Origin: Phaeocystidibacter marisrubri
GTDB taxonomy: Bacteria; Bacteroidota; Bacteroidia; Flavobacteriales; Schleiferiaceae
Assembly: GCF_008933165.1 (NCBI RefSeq)
Contig: NZ_WBVQ01000001.1
Location: 186,001 to 250,000, forward strand
DNA length: 64,000 nt
Direction of reading: 5' to 3'
The first letter of the stretch is position 1, and every line of letters begins with the position of its first letter. Made by a program: the position numbers and the translations under genes. The notes beneath the pieces are model-generated. The model ran no database searches. It was not told the origin of the DNA and was given only the letters and a program-made list of their open reading frames with translations. Positions 37,078 through 46,377 of this stretch are shown here, one piece after another.

Positions 37078-38094
37078 TTATCGGTTGAAGTACTCTTTGG
37101 TCTGGAGGATGTTACCAAAAGCATAGGTTTGGATTAACACATATTGCTCTCCATTGATAATCGCATAGAAGCTGTCTGGATCGTATTTCATCGGTTGACC
37201 TGCATCGTCATAGGTGTCTGGTTCTGCTGGTGCATAGAACGCTTCGATGTCTTTGGTTTCACCTGTCTTATCGGTTACCGACAATTTGAACACTGGTATG
37301 GTGTTGCGAAGCGAATCGATCTTGGCGTAGGCCCCTTCATCTTCTAGAATGGCTCCTTCGTACTGTAAGGTGCGTATCGATCCCAGATAGAAACGAGCAT
37401 GCTGTGAATTAAATGGCTCAATGGGAAGTCCGTTGTTGTCGAGGACTTTTAAATCGCCATTTTCATTCTGCTCAATAGAGAAACTCTCTTCTGGAACAAT
37501 TCCATATTCCATAGTGAGCTTTCGGATGTCTAAATTGTCCGTTCCGAAAATTACGCGGTATTTCCACAGGTCTTCTCGCGTAAAGAAGCGTGAACTCAAG
37601 TATCCGTTAAAACCGGGAATATGCATGGCGTAAGGTCGAGATGCACCTTTCTTCATCATGTAAGTCCCCAACTGATCGAGGTTGTCGGTTCCTACTATGA
37701 AGTTCATTACCAGATCATCGCCTTGGTAGATTTTTACATCTTTTCCATGAGAAGCCATTCTTCTCAAAATGTTCTCTTCTGCATTTTCGGTGGGGAAGTG
37801 ACGCAGAGTGACTTTGTGGAAAGTGAGAAGCAGTTCTTGAATGGCACCGGGACGAGCGATGTATTTACCATTCACCATCCATTTGTTGCCCTCGCGAGTC
37901 AGTTCAACCTTACCGGGTTCCTTGCTTTCAATGACAATTTTTGTGATCGCCGCGGTGTCTTTAACGGCCATGTCATATTCCTCTCTATTGTCGTTCAGCG
38001 TTGAATTTCCTCCAAAATCTCGGGTGGAGATAAAGATGGTAATGGCAACGACAATTCCGAATAGTCCTATGTTAACTTTCGACTTCTTTTTCAT
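37078..38094 (-). CDS. DUF4340 domain protein, downstream of GldF-GldG
   Basis: A 338-residue protein with one N-terminal membrane anchor (IGLFGIVVAITIFIST) and a large periplasmic part built of repeated beta-rich segments (ITKIVIES..GKVELTREGNKWMVNG), typical of DUF4340. Such proteins often accompany ABC-2/GldG-type systems. The ATG overlaps the gldFG stop by 4 nt (ATGA), so it is very likely part of the same complex. Function unknown. Confidence 0.75.
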   Translation of the reverse strand: MKKKSKVNIGLFGIVVAITIFISTRDFGGNSTLNDNREEYDMAVKDTAAITKIVIESKEPGKVELTREGNKWMVNGKYIARPGAIQELLLTFHKVTLRHFPTENAEENILRRMASHGKDVKIYQGDDLVMNFIVGTDNLDQLGTYMMKKGASRPYAMHIPGFNGYLSSRFFTREDLWKYRVIFGTDNLDIRKLTMEYGIVPEESFSIEQNENGDLKVLDNNGLPIEPFNSQHARFYLGSIRTLQYEGAILEDEGAYAKIDSLRNTIPVFKLSVTDKTGETKDIEAFYAPAEPDTYDDAGQPMKYDPDSFYAIINGEQYVLIQTYAFGNILQTKEYFNR

Positions 38095-40547
38095 GCTTTG
38101 ATGGCGTATTTGCGCTTTCTATTCCAGGTGTAGAGTACACCAAATAGGATGATAAACAGGATAGGTGCAACCGTGTTCAAAACGGCCCAATAAGTCCTTG
38201 AATTTTTTATTTCAACAGAATTCAATAGGCGAATTTTCAATTCTCGAGAACGAACCGAAATCAGCCCAGATTCGTCCAACAAGTAGTCTACTACATTCAG
38301 CATGAAATCATCATTTCCATACTGAACGGGAATGTATTGATCGTAGCCCAATTTAAGTGGCGTACCACGTGGGATGTTCGGATCAATGACATTGAGTTGG
38401 TTCTTGATGATATCACCATCAGCAATAACGACTTGCTGTGTCCAAGAGCTAGTATTCTTCAATTTGAGTTGTGCGAGCTCTGCAGTTCTCGGTAATAGTC
38501 GGTGGCGATAAACCGATTCAAACTCACCTTCTAGCAAGTAGGCTACTGGGAGGTATTGCTGTCTAAACTCGGCTGGATTCGCATCGGTGTAGAGTGATTT
38601 CAGTCCAACGAGTCCAGGCATAGCCTGAGCCTTGCTGTTTTCAGAACTCACTAATAGTGGGGTCTTCTTTACTCTAGGCGAGAAAATGGTATCAATGGTA
38701 CCTGCAAACTCAAGCTTCACCGCGTTGAGGTCTTTGGTGATAGGGTGCTTTACCCTCGGCATGATGATAGGGAAGTACGGCCATGGACGAAGTTGACGAC
38801 GATCGTTCACCATTGCACACATGATGTCTTGAAGCAAAACGGTATTTAAACGCACTCCATACGTGAAAAGCATGTCGTCTATGTTCAACTTGTCGAGTGT
38901 TGGAATGCCTAAAAACTCACTGGCATAGCTCAAACTATCCATTTCAGCCTTAACGGCATCCACCATCCAAATCACTTTCCCGCCATTCATGATGTATTGG
39001 TCAATCAAGAATCGATCAACATCTACAAAAGGGGTTTGCGGCTTGGCAATGATAAGTAGATCAAAGCGGTTGATACGACGCATTTGATCGACAATACTGA
39101 TCTTTCCACTGATGGAATCCACTTGGAATTCGCGAATGTTGAAGCGACTTAAGCTGTATGTACCCGATAGGTCTGCGGCAATACTCGCAACGTGTTTGGC
39201 TTCGAGTTCGCCGTGTCCTTCCATAAAACCGATGGTCGGTTTTTCTTTCAAAATCAAGCGTCGAAGCGCAGAAGCTAAGTTGTATTCCAGATTTTGAACA
39301 CTGTTGTTCACTTGTGTGGAATTCGACTGCATGATTTGGGTTTGCAGAAGGTTGATAGCTGTTTCTGCATTTTGGTACGACACAATAGCTCCAGGGAAAA
39401 TCTGTTGAGTAGATTGTCCGTCTTGATTTGCTTCTTGTATGGTGAAAGGAGTTAGCCCGCGCTGTTGTAGTTGTTGCGCAAAGGTCACTCGGTCATCATC
39501 GCTTTCACTCTCATTTGGGTTGATGAATTCGTATTCAATCATTCCATTATGAGCGCGAAATTCGTCCAACATTTGCTTGGTTTCCAATTCCAATCGCTGG
39601 ATATCCGCTGGAAAATCACCTTCTAAGTAAACGCGGAAGAGGAGTGGGTCTTCCACTTGGTCGAGTAAGTCGATGGTTGCTTCATTCAAGCTGTATCTCT
39701 TCTCTGCGGTGAGATCCAAACGCATGTATTCGAAAGATCCAGCAATGTTCAAAAGCAATACCATGGCTGTGAGAAGTCCGAATTGAATCAAGTCGTTTCT
39801 TCTCGTACTCTTATCCCACTTTCTACTTTGAACAACCAATCGGGCAAGTGCTCCAAAAAACACGATAAGCCCCGCGAAGTAGAGCACGTCTCTTGAATCC
39901 ACCACACCTCTACTGATGCTGAGGTAGTGTTCATTAATCCCCAAGTTGTAGATAAAGAGATCCAAATCCCCAAAAATGTCCAATTCGGCCACTTGATCAA
40001 ATCCAGTATAGAAGAGGAAAGAGATGACTGCAGCGACGATAAAGCTGATGATCTGATTGTCGGTATTTGAGGAAGCAAAGAGTCCAATGGCAGTATAGGC
40101 ACCTGCAATGAGTATCAAGCCAATGTAGCTCCCCATGGTTGCTCCAGAGTCGATGTTCCCAACGGGATCGCCTAACTCGTAGATACTGTAATAATAGAGG
40201 AGAGTAGGAAGTAAACTGAAAAGTACAAGGGCAAGTGCGGCTGCGAATTTGGCAACTAAGACTTGAATTTCAGTGAGGGGTTTTGTCAACAGGAACTCCA
40301 TGGTGCCCGCCTTCTTTTCATCGGCGAACATGCGCATGGTGATAGCGGGAATCAGGAACATGAAAACCCATGGGGCAATCATAAACAGTCCATCAATACT
40401 GGCGTATCCAGAATCCATCAAATTGAATCCATTGTTGGGAATGATCCACAAAAACAAGCTGTTCAAGATGAGGAATACAGAGATAACAAGGTATCCCATC
40501 AACGAATTGAAGAATGAGCGGATTTCCTTTTTGAATAAGCTAATCAT
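38091..40547 (-). CDS. GldF-GldG fusion, gliding-type ABC transporter component
   Basis: An 818-residue protein joining two gliding-motility ABC proteins. Residues 1 to ~240 are GldF: an ABC-2 permease with six helices (MISLFKKEIRSFFNSLMGYL; MRMFADEKKAGTMEFLLTKP). Residues ~250-818 are GldG: an anchor helix (LLTAMVLLLNIAGSF), LDLTAEKRYSLNEAT, the ABC-transporter-associated periplasmic domain with GFMEGHGELEA, and a C-terminal helix (PILFIILFGVLYTW). In Flavobacterium these are separate adjacent genes; here the frame is continuous across SRKWDKSTRRNDLIQ. The partner ATPase GldA is not in the window. It overlaps both neighbours by 4 nt. Confidence 0.88.
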   Translation of the reverse strand: MISLFKKEIRSFFNSLMGYLVISVFLILNSLFLWIIPNNGFNLMDSGYASIDGLFMIAPWVFMFLIPAITMRMFADEKKAGTMEFLLTKPLTEIQVLVAKFAAALALVLFSLLPTLLYYYSIYELGDPVGNIDSGATMGSYIGLILIAGAYTAIGLFASSNTDNQIISFIVAAVISFLFYTGFDQVAELDIFGDLDLFIYNLGINEHYLSISRGVVDSRDVLYFAGLIVFFGALARLVVQSRKWDKSTRRNDLIQFGLLTAMVLLLNIAGSFEYMRLDLTAEKRYSLNEATIDLLDQVEDPLLFRVYLEGDFPADIQRLELETKQMLDEFRAHNGMIEYEFINPNESESDDDRVTFAQQLQQRGLTPFTIQEANQDGQSTQQIFPGAIVSYQNAETAINLLQTQIMQSNSTQVNNSVQNLEYNLASALRRLILKEKPTIGFMEGHGELEAKHVASIAADLSGTYSLSRFNIREFQVDSISGKISIVDQMRRINRFDLLIIAKPQTPFVDVDRFLIDQYIMNGGKVIWMVDAVKAEMDSLSYASEFLGIPTLDKLNIDDMLFTYGVRLNTVLLQDIMCAMVNDRRQLRPWPYFPIIMPRVKHPITKDLNAVKLEFAGTIDTIFSPRVKKTPLLVSSENSKAQAMPGLVGLKSLYTDANPAEFRQQYLPVAYLLEGEFESVYRHRLLPRTAELAQLKLKNTSSWTQQVVIADGDIIKNQLNVIDPNIPRGTPLKLGYDQYIPVQYGNDDFMLNVVDYLLDESGLISVRSRELKIRLLNSVEIKNSRTYWAVLNTVAPILFIILFGVLYTWNRKRKYAIKA

Positions 40548-40840
40548 GGCATCTTCACTTGAGGTTCAACACTCCATGCTTGGGGTTTTTCGGCAAATAG
40601 AGCTTTGGTCTTGCTCCAAACATCCTTAAAGAGCTCACTTTTGCGGTAATTTTCCAAGCGATCTTCATGTGTCCAGTGCGAATACGTGAAGAAAATTTCC
40701 GGCGTGTTTACATCCTGCCAAAGTTCGAGGTATTCACATCCTTCAAATCCGCGGATGAACTCTTTACGGCTCTCGAAGAGGGCGCGGAAATTGTCAATCT
40801 CCTCAGCTCTAAAGTGCATTTTTACAACTCGTACAATCAT
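40544..40840 (-). CDS. Small ABM-domain protein (putative quinol monooxygenase fold)
   Basis: A 98-residue dimeric alpha/beta-barrel type protein of the antibiotic-biosynthesis-monooxygenase superfamily (VVKMHFRAEEIDNFRALFESRKEFIRGFEGC...LELWQD...FFTYSHW). The real reaction, if any, is unknown. It overlaps the following gldFG gene and the preceding SAM-hydrolase-like gene by 4 nt each, so the four genes appear translationally coupled. Confidence 0.8.
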   Translation of the reverse strand: MIVRVVKMHFRAEEIDNFRALFESRKEFIRGFEGCEYLELWQDVNTPEIFFTYSHWTHEDRLENYRKSELFKDVWSKTKALFAEKPQAWSVEPQVKMP

Positions 40841-41634
40841 TCAAATTCGATGAAGATGTTGTTATTCACGTGCAATCCCAACAGGCTGCATGCGCTATTT
40901 TTAAATTTTCCGGCAGGTTTTTGAACAGCGATTTCCAAATGGCCATCTCTGTTGAAAACGCCAAAGAGTTCCCCTTCGGTTGGGCCTTCAAAATAGGAAT
41001 CCACCAAACGGGTTATCCTCTTGTTTCTTGCCACTACGATTAGCTTCCGGTCTCCCACATGGTCTTTTAACCACTTTCGGGTTACGTTGGTCACTAAGTT
41101 GCCAAAGGTATCGATATGAATCACATTGGCGATAATCCCATTGCCATCGGTTTTAAGCGTGGGACGAGAGGCGGACTTAACGGTGTATTCTCTAGCAGGT
41201 TGACCCAGTACATCTGGTTTGCCTCCCTTCAAGAGATGCGCGCTGATTTGAGCTAACGCATCCTCCGGGTATAAGTTCTGATTGGTGTTTCTCAAGTCAA
41301 CGGCAACCAGTTTTTCAAAACCGATGTCAGGTGCAATCAAGGTGAGTACCCCATTGTCGGCCGCCACAAAATACTGTCCCTCAATTTGAGCAACCAGATA
41401 GTTCTTGGTACTTCCTTGGTATGCGTCTACGAGAATGATGTGAACCGTCCCCGCCGGAAAGCGCTTGTACGTTCTACCTAAAAGGTAGGCTGCCTGCATC
41501 ACATTGTAGGGCGAAACCGCATGACTCACATCAATAATCTGAGAGTTTGGGGCGTCGCTCAACAACTGCCCTTTAAAGGCAGCAATGTCATGATCGGCAT
41601 TTCCGTAGTCGGATGTCAGCGTAACTAGGTTCAT
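40837..41634 (-). CDS. SAM hydroxide adenosyltransferase (DUF62) family protein
   Basis: A 265-residue relative of fluorinase/chlorinase that in most bacteria hydrolyses S-adenosylmethionine to adenosine and methionine. The N-terminal VTLTSDYGNADHDIAAFKG supplies the catalytic Asp; the DVSHAVSPYNVMQAAYLL and VHIILVDAYQG blocks and the C-terminal NxFGNLVTN motif are present. First gene of the gldFG operon. A -7 box (TACTTTTG, complement of 41689-41696) lies 54 nt upstream. Confidence 0.88.
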   Translation of the reverse strand: MNLVTLTSDYGNADHDIAAFKGQLLSDAPNSQIIDVSHAVSPYNVMQAAYLLGRTYKRFPAGTVHIILVDAYQGSTKNYLVAQIEGQYFVAADNGVLTLIAPDIGFEKLVAVDLRNTNQNLYPEDALAQISAHLLKGGKPDVLGQPAREYTVKSASRPTLKTDGNGIIANVIHIDTFGNLVTNVTRKWLKDHVGDRKLIVVARNKRITRLVDSYFEGPTEGELFGVFNRDGHLEIAVQKPAGKFKNSACSLLGLHVNNNIFIEFE

Positions 41635-41688
41635 AAATCACTCGGGAACAGCACGTAAATTCAGGGATATTCTGTTATTTTGTGGACT

Positions 41689-41696
41689 CAAAAGTA
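41689..41696 (-). promoter_or_regulatory. Predicted -7 element for the DUF62-gldFG operon
   Basis: TACTTTTG on the minus strand, 54 nt before the ATG at 41634, in the 104-bp gap divergent from phoH. -33 weak (TTAT at 20 bp). Confidence 0.45.
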
Positions 41697-41738
41697 CGAA
41701 TTGAAGCGGTTCGTACATAACGTTAATTGACCTCTCAT

Positions 41739-42692
41739 TTGATAGAGAAAACAGTCCTTCTAGAAGATACTAATCCTCAGGATTTGTACGGTTCAAATAA
41801 CCGATATTTAAACTTGCTCAAGAGTTTTTTTCCAAAATTGAAGATTACCGCTCGTGGTGATAAGATCAAGATTAATGGAGATGACCAGATTGTTGAGCAG
41901 TTCGAAGAGAAACTGAATTTGATTATACGTCACCTTCAGCTTTACAATTCAATTTCGGAGAATCAAATTGAACGCATTGTGATGGAAGACGGTAGAGAGG
42001 TGGCGAAAACCTACGCGGAGATTGATGATGTTCTAGTGCATGGTTCAGGTGGAAACTTGATTAAAGCGCGAACACTCAACCAAAAGCGCATGGTGAAAGC
42101 CGTGAATGAAAACGATATGTTGTTTGCCATAGGGCCGGCAGGTACGGGTAAGACCTACACCGGTGTTGCATTGGCTGTTCGCGCTTTGAAGAATAAAGAA
42201 GTGAAGCGAATCATCCTCACTCGTCCAGCGGTGGAAGCCGGAGAGAATTTGGGTTTTTTGCCAGGCGATATGAAGGAGAAGCTCGATCCGTACATGCAAC
42301 CGTTGTACGATGCGCTTCGCGATATGATTCACCATGAGAAGTTGCAGTACTATCTCGAAACGAAGGTGATTGAAATTGCACCGCTTGCCTTTATGCGCGG
42401 TAGAACCTTGGATCACGCTTTTGTGATTTTGGATGAAGCCCAGAACACCACCCATTCTCAAATGAAGATGTTCCTCACCCGTATGGGGAAACACGCAAAA
42501 TTCATTGTGACGGGCGATGCTACTCAGGTTGATTTGCCGCGAAACCAAGGCTCGGGACTGAAAGAAGCACTTCGCATTCTTCGAAATGTGAAAGGCATTT
42601 CCATTGTTGAATTAGATGATAAAGACGTGATTCGTCACCCATTGGTGAAGGATATCATTCACGCATACGATAAAGAAGAGAAGAAATCATGA
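41739..42692 (+). CDS. phoH: PhoH family ATPase
   Basis: A P-loop ATPase of the PhoH/PhoL group: an N-terminal KH-like segment ([19 protein letters not shown]), Walker [10 protein letters not shown], Walker [10 protein letters not shown] and motif [11 protein letters not shown]; linked to RNA metabolism. There is no ATG near the N-terminus. I choose the TTG at 41739 ([18 protein letters not shown], 317 aa), which best fits family starts; a TTG at 41727 is the alternative. The stop overlaps the purC ATG (ATGA). Confidence 0.93.
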   Translation: MIEKTVLLEDTNPQDLYGSNNRYLNLLKSFFPKLKITARGDKIKINGDDQIVEQFEEKLNLIIRHLQLYNSISENQIERIVMEDGREVAKTYAEIDDVLVHGSGGNLIKARTLNQKRMVKAVNENDMLFAIGPAGTGKTYTGVALAVRALKNKEVKRIILTRPAVEAGENLGFLPGDMKEKLDPYMQPLYDALRDMIHHEKLQYYLETKVIEIAPLAFMRGRTLDHAFVILDEAQNTTHSQMKMFLTRMGKHAKFIVTGDATQVDLPRNQGSGLKEALRILRNVKGISIVELDDKDVIRHPLVKDIIHAYDKEEKKS

Positions 42693-43639
42693 ACGCACTC
42701 GATAAGTCAGACTTCAATTTTACGGGCCAAACACACGTGTACCACGGAAAAGTACGCGACGTCTATTCCATAGGAGATGATATTCTCGTGATGGTAGCCA
42801 GCGACCGTATTTCTGCATTTGATGTAGTGCTTCCTGCGGGGATTCCTTACAAAGGACAAGTGCTCAATCAAATTGCTGAGCATTTTCTCGATGCGACTTC
42901 GGATATCGTTCCGAATTGGAAACTGGTTTCACCAGACCCTGTAGTGACCATTGGAAAGAAGGCAACTCCTTTTAAAGTGGAGATGGTGATTCGCGGCTAC
43001 TTGAGTGGTCACGCAGCACGTACATATAAGTCGGGAGAACGCATGCTTTGTGGTGTGCAAATGCCAGAAGGGCTTCGCGAGAATGATGCTTTCCCAGAAC
43101 CGATTATCACCCCAACTACCAAGGCGGATATGGGCTTGCACGATGAGGACATCTCTCGGGAAGATATTTTAGCCAAAGGAATTGTAGATGAAGGCGATTA
43201 TCTCCAATTGGAGAAATACACGCGTGCACTCTTCCAACGCGGTCAAGAAATGGCCAATGAGCGCGGCTTGATCTTGGTGGATACAAAGTATGAATTCGGA
43301 AAGTTGCAGGATGGAACGATCGTATTGATTGATGAAATTCACACACCAGATTCTTCGCGCTATTTTTATCTAGAGGGGTATGCGGAGCGTCAAGATGCCG
43401 GCGAAGCTCAACGTCAGTTGTCAAAAGAGTTTGTTCGTCAGTGGTTGATTGAAAACGGCTTTCAAGGAAAAGAGGGGCAATCTGTACCGGAAATGACCTC
43501 GGAATTTGTGACTATGGTGAGCGAACGTTATCGAGAATTATACGAAAAGGTAACGGGTAAAACGTTTGAACCTGGTGACCTCACGAATATTCCAGAACGA
43601 ATTCAGCACAATGTTGAAGAAGCCCTAGCAAAGCTTTAG
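42689..43639 (+). CDS. purC: SAICAR synthetase (phosphoribosylaminoimidazole-succinocarboxamide synthase)
   Basis: A 316-residue purine enzyme that joins aspartate to CAIR with ATP. Blocks: [36 protein letters not shown] (described piecewise: [14 protein letters not shown]), [15 protein letters not shown], and DTKYEFGK...[13 protein letters not shown]. It belongs to the longer (about 310-residue) form. ATGA overlap with phoH. Confidence 0.96.
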   Translation: MNALDKSDFNFTGQTHVYHGKVRDVYSIGDDILVMVASDRISAFDVVLPAGIPYKGQVLNQIAEHFLDATSDIVPNWKLVSPDPVVTIGKKATPFKVEMVIRGYLSGHAARTYKSGERMLCGVQMPEGLRENDAFPEPIITPTTKADMGLHDEDISREDILAKGIVDEGDYLQLEKYTRALFQRGQEMANERGLILVDTKYEFGKLQDGTIVLIDEIHTPDSSRYFYLEGYAERQDAGEAQRQLSKEFVRQWLIENGFQGKEGQSVPEMTSEFVTMVSERYRELYEKVTGKTFEPGDLTNIPERIQHNVEEALAKL

Positions 43640-43656
43640 ATCTAAAATCACTTCTC

Positions 43657-44253
43657 ATGAAACCCCTATTTGTCGCATTTCTGTCTCTTTTGTCCACAGG
43701 AGTTTACGCTCAATTGGACTTCGGTTTGAAAGGAGGAATGAGTTCTTCGAACGTTGTGTTTAGCGACTTAGAGTCGAATGCGAATATTGAAAATCTCTCG
43801 GCTAACAATGCTTTGGGGTGGCATGCCGGAGTGTATACCCGAGTAAAGATTTTGGGTCTGTATATTCAGCCCGAAGTCATTTATTCATCGCTAAACAGCA
43901 AGGTGCAAATTGAAGAGAGTAATGGAACGAGTTCCACCAAGAGCTTTCAGCTTACTCGACTGGATGTACCTGTGTTGTTAGGGATTAAATTCGGTCCAGC
44001 AAGTATCATTGGCGGACCTGTGATGAGTTACAATTTGTCTCATCCTTCAGATATCATTGAAGTGGATTATCGAAGTGGTTCGCTGGGCTATCAAGCTGGA
44101 TTCGGGCTAACCTTAGGGAACTTCATTATTGATTTGAAGTACGAGGGATCCCTTCAGAATTTGGCTGAAAAAGTGGTGATTGATGGTCAGGAGTACGACG
44201 TAGATGCCCGAACGGGTCAGTTGATCTTGAGTCTCGGTTACGCCCTGTTTTAA
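43657..44253 (+). CDS. Small outer-membrane beta-barrel protein
   Basis: A 198-residue protein with a signal peptide (cleavage after VYAQ, residue 19) and about eight beta-strands, of the OMP_b-brl type common in Bacteroidota (LDFGLKGGMSSSNV; a GWHAGVYTRVKILGLYIQPEVIYSS block; final strand LILSLGYALF). Function unknown. Its TAA overlaps the convergent stop of the exonuclease fusion by 4 nt. Confidence 0.78.
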   Translation: MKPLFVAFLSLLSTGVYAQLDFGLKGGMSSSNVVFSDLESNANIENLSANNALGWHAGVYTRVKILGLYIQPEVIYSSLNSKVQIEESNGTSSTKSFQLTRLDVPVLLGIKFGPASIIGGPVMSYNLSHPSDIIEVDYRSGSLGYQAGFGLTLGNFIIDLKYEGSLQNLAEKVVIDGQEYDVDARTGQLILSLGYALF

Positions 44254-45587
44254 TAGGTGCGGACTTCGTCAAACTTTCCTTTGTGGTAATGATCGTAAAC
44301 CAAGCTCGCCAAGTAGCTCGATGAAGCTATGGACGTAATTGATCGCTTAACGGTTTCCAAATCGGCCACTTGCATTTCGAGTTCAAAGTAGCCGTAGCCG
44401 CGCAGTTTTCCGTCTTCAATAAGAACCATCGACTTTTCTCCGGTCTTTCTTCCCTTGTCAATTAACATGGCATTGATGAATGGGAAAGCCGTTCTCCAAA
44501 CGCGCTTAATGGGCGATGTAACTCTGATTTTCTGAACTTCTAAATGCTCGTTGTAGAACGCTTGCATGGCATCCAATTGAAAAGACATGGCTACATCTTT
44601 GGGTTGAATTCCGAAGTTTCTACAGTATTGAGCGGCCAGTTCTAATCCAGTGGCTTCGTCGGAGAAATGGATGATGGGACGTTCCTTCTTAACTTTCTGA
44701 ACGCGAATGGATCGAACGGACTTGTCGTCGTTGACATCGATAAAAAGCCCTTGGCTCAAAGTGTATTTATCCGTGCGCTTATTGAGTGCAGGCTTCAATT
44801 TTTTCAGTTCCAGATGCTCTACAATTCGAGCGATCAATTCACTTCCCGTTGGTTCAATCTGAATACTATCGGCTTCTGCTTGAAGTTGAAGTGCACGTTC
44901 GTTGGTCGCTAGAAAGTGTCGATCAATTTGATTTCTCAAATTCCGACTTTGTCCGAGGTAAATGACCTCTCCTTTCGAATTGTGGATGTAATAGAGACCC
45001 GTAGTGTTGTACAACTCGGCCGTTAACTTCGAGAAGCTGTGGTCTGGCGTAGTGTCCTGACGATTGCGAGCAATTCCCTCAATCTTTTTCTCCGTGTCTT
45101 TGGCGAGTAGTAATGCGAGCAATTTTACCGTGGCTCTAGCATCGCCATCGGCACGATGACGGTTGGAGTTCAAGATGCCGAGCGATTCGCACAAGGTTTC
45201 AAGTCCATATGCTTTCAATCCGGGGATAAGGCGCTGGGCATGGGTAATGGTATCGAGGGTCTTTCGCTGGAAGTCATATCCTAATCGAGAGAACTCTTCT
45301 TGAACCACGCGGTAGTCGAAATTGACATTGTGGGCTACGAAAACCGCATCCTCCGTTACTTCTACCAATCGTTTCGCTATTTCGTGAAACTTTGGCGCTC
45401 TTCGGACCATTTTTGGAGTGATCCCAGTGAGCTTTTGAACATAAGGTTGAATGTGTGCGTCTGGGTTGACTAAAGAGATGAATTGATCAACGATTTCATT
45501 GCCGTCGAATCTGAATACGGCTACTTCGATAATCCTCTCTTCGCCAAACTTTCCGCCTGAGGTTTCTATGTCAATTACTGCATACAT
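44250..45587 (-). CDS. DnaQ-like exonuclease fused to a UvrC-type GIY-YIG nuclease
   Basis: A 445-residue two-nuclease protein. Residues 1 to ~165 are a DEDDh 3'-5' exonuclease: DIET (Asp6, Glu8), HNVNFD and HRADGDA. Residues ~195-280 are a GIY-YIG domain as in UvrC/Cho: GLYYIHNSKGEVIYLGQSRNLRNQI with the metal-binding Glu in GSELIARIVEH. The remaining ~160 residues are UvrC-like but lack a helix-hairpin-helix pair that I can recognise. This architecture is known in Bacteroidota and actinobacteria and is thought to act in DNA repair. A near-consensus -7 box (TACCTTTA) lies 5 nt before the ATG. Confidence 0.88.
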   Translation of the reverse strand: MYAVIDIETSGGKFGEERIIEVAVFRFDGNEIVDQFISLVNPDAHIQPYVQKLTGITPKMVRRAPKFHEIAKRLVEVTEDAVFVAHNVNFDYRVVQEEFSRLGYDFQRKTLDTITHAQRLIPGLKAYGLETLCESLGILNSNRHRADGDARATVKLLALLLAKDTEKKIEGIARNRQDTTPDHSFSKLTAELYNTTGLYYIHNSKGEVIYLGQSRNLRNQIDRHFLATNERALQLQAEADSIQIEPTGSELIARIVEHLELKKLKPALNKRTDKYTLSQGLFIDVNDDKSVRSIRVQKVKKERPIIHFSDEATGLELAAQYCRNFGIQPKDVAMSFQLDAMQAFYNEHLEVQKIRVTSPIKRVWRTAFPFINAMLIDKGRKTGEKSMVLIEDGKLRGYGYFELEMQVADLETVKRSITSIASSSYLASLVYDHYHKGKFDEVRTY

Positions 45588-45592
45588 CGGGC

Positions 45593-45600
45593 TAAAGGTA
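45593..45600 (-). promoter_or_regulatory. -7-like box 5 nt before the exonuclease fusion
   Basis: TACCTTTA (one mismatch to TAnnTTTG) then GCCCG then ATG, similar to the arrangement at tgt. -33 not clear. Confidence 0.35.
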
Positions 45601-45726
45601 AGTTATCTTGAGCATCTTGTATTCACTTGTATACTACCTGTCGTTTAAATTATTGACTGTACATTTACTAAATGCCTGTACGCAATATAGGTAGACTGAA
45701 AACTTCAACTCTCTCACGGAATATTC

Positions 45727-46377
45727 ATGCATTTCTCTCGTTCACTTCTACTTTTATTGATGGCCCTTCTAGGTGTTGGAGAAAACCAGAGTTTAGGGCA
45801 GGAAACCGCTCAACCCGATACGCGCGCGGTGAGTTTGGGATATGTCTTTACAGATCTCTTCTTGTATAACTTCAACTTTCAATTGGAATGGAAACCTACG
45901 GAGGAACCGTATTCTGCATTGTTGTTTTACGGCAGTGGAATTCGGCCAAATCTGTTTTCACCTAGAGTAGTCGATATCAATAAACAGCGATTGGAATTGG
46001 GCGTTCGTCGGTATTTTTCATCCGCGAATTTGTCTGAACGATACTTTCTTCAGGCTTCTGCTCAATGGGTAGATGGGACAGCGTATTACGACGATGTTCG
46101 ACAAGTGTTGGTAGAAAATCAGAATGGTCAACGCTATTACGCCGATTATGATTTTCGAAACCGATATGACTTCAATCAGTATGGACTTAACCTCGGAGTG
46201 GGGCGGAGAGATGAATCGAAGTATTACTTCTTGGATCTTGCTATGTCCGTTGGTTATCGCTTCAAATCAGAATATGTTGAAGACATAGAAGAAGAGGTGA
46301 ATTACTTCGGTTCTTCAGGGTATGAAGGGGTGACCTTTCGCTTTGCGGCGACACTTGGGTTGAAATACGACTATTGA
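45727..46377 (+). CDS. Outer-membrane beta-barrel protein of unknown function
   Basis: A 216-residue secreted protein: signal peptide 1-24 (SLLLLLMALLGVGENQSLG), then alternating aromatic strands (LFLYNFNFQLEW, KQRLELGVRRYF, YGLNLGVGRRDE) ending FRFAATLGLKYDY, as expected for a small outer-membrane barrel. No family recognised. The competing frame starting at 45672 has no such features. The 3' end overlaps the convergent YggS gene by 7 nt. Confidence 0.7.
   Translation: MHFSRSLLLLLMALLGVGENQSLGQETAQPDTRAVSLGYVFTDLFLYNFNFQLEWKPTEEPYSALLFYGSGIRPNLFSPRVVDINKQRLELGVRRYFSSANLSERYFLQASAQWVDGTAYYDDVRQVLVENQNGQRYYADYDFRNRYDFNQYGLNLGVGRRDESKYYFLDLAMSVGYRFKSEYVEDIEEEVNYFGSSGYEGVTFRFAATLGLKYDY

Noticed and set aside
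45672-45869. 65-codon open frame overlapping the start of the barrel protein at 45727
   Set aside because: The other frame has a signal peptide and a full barrel pattern; this one has neither.
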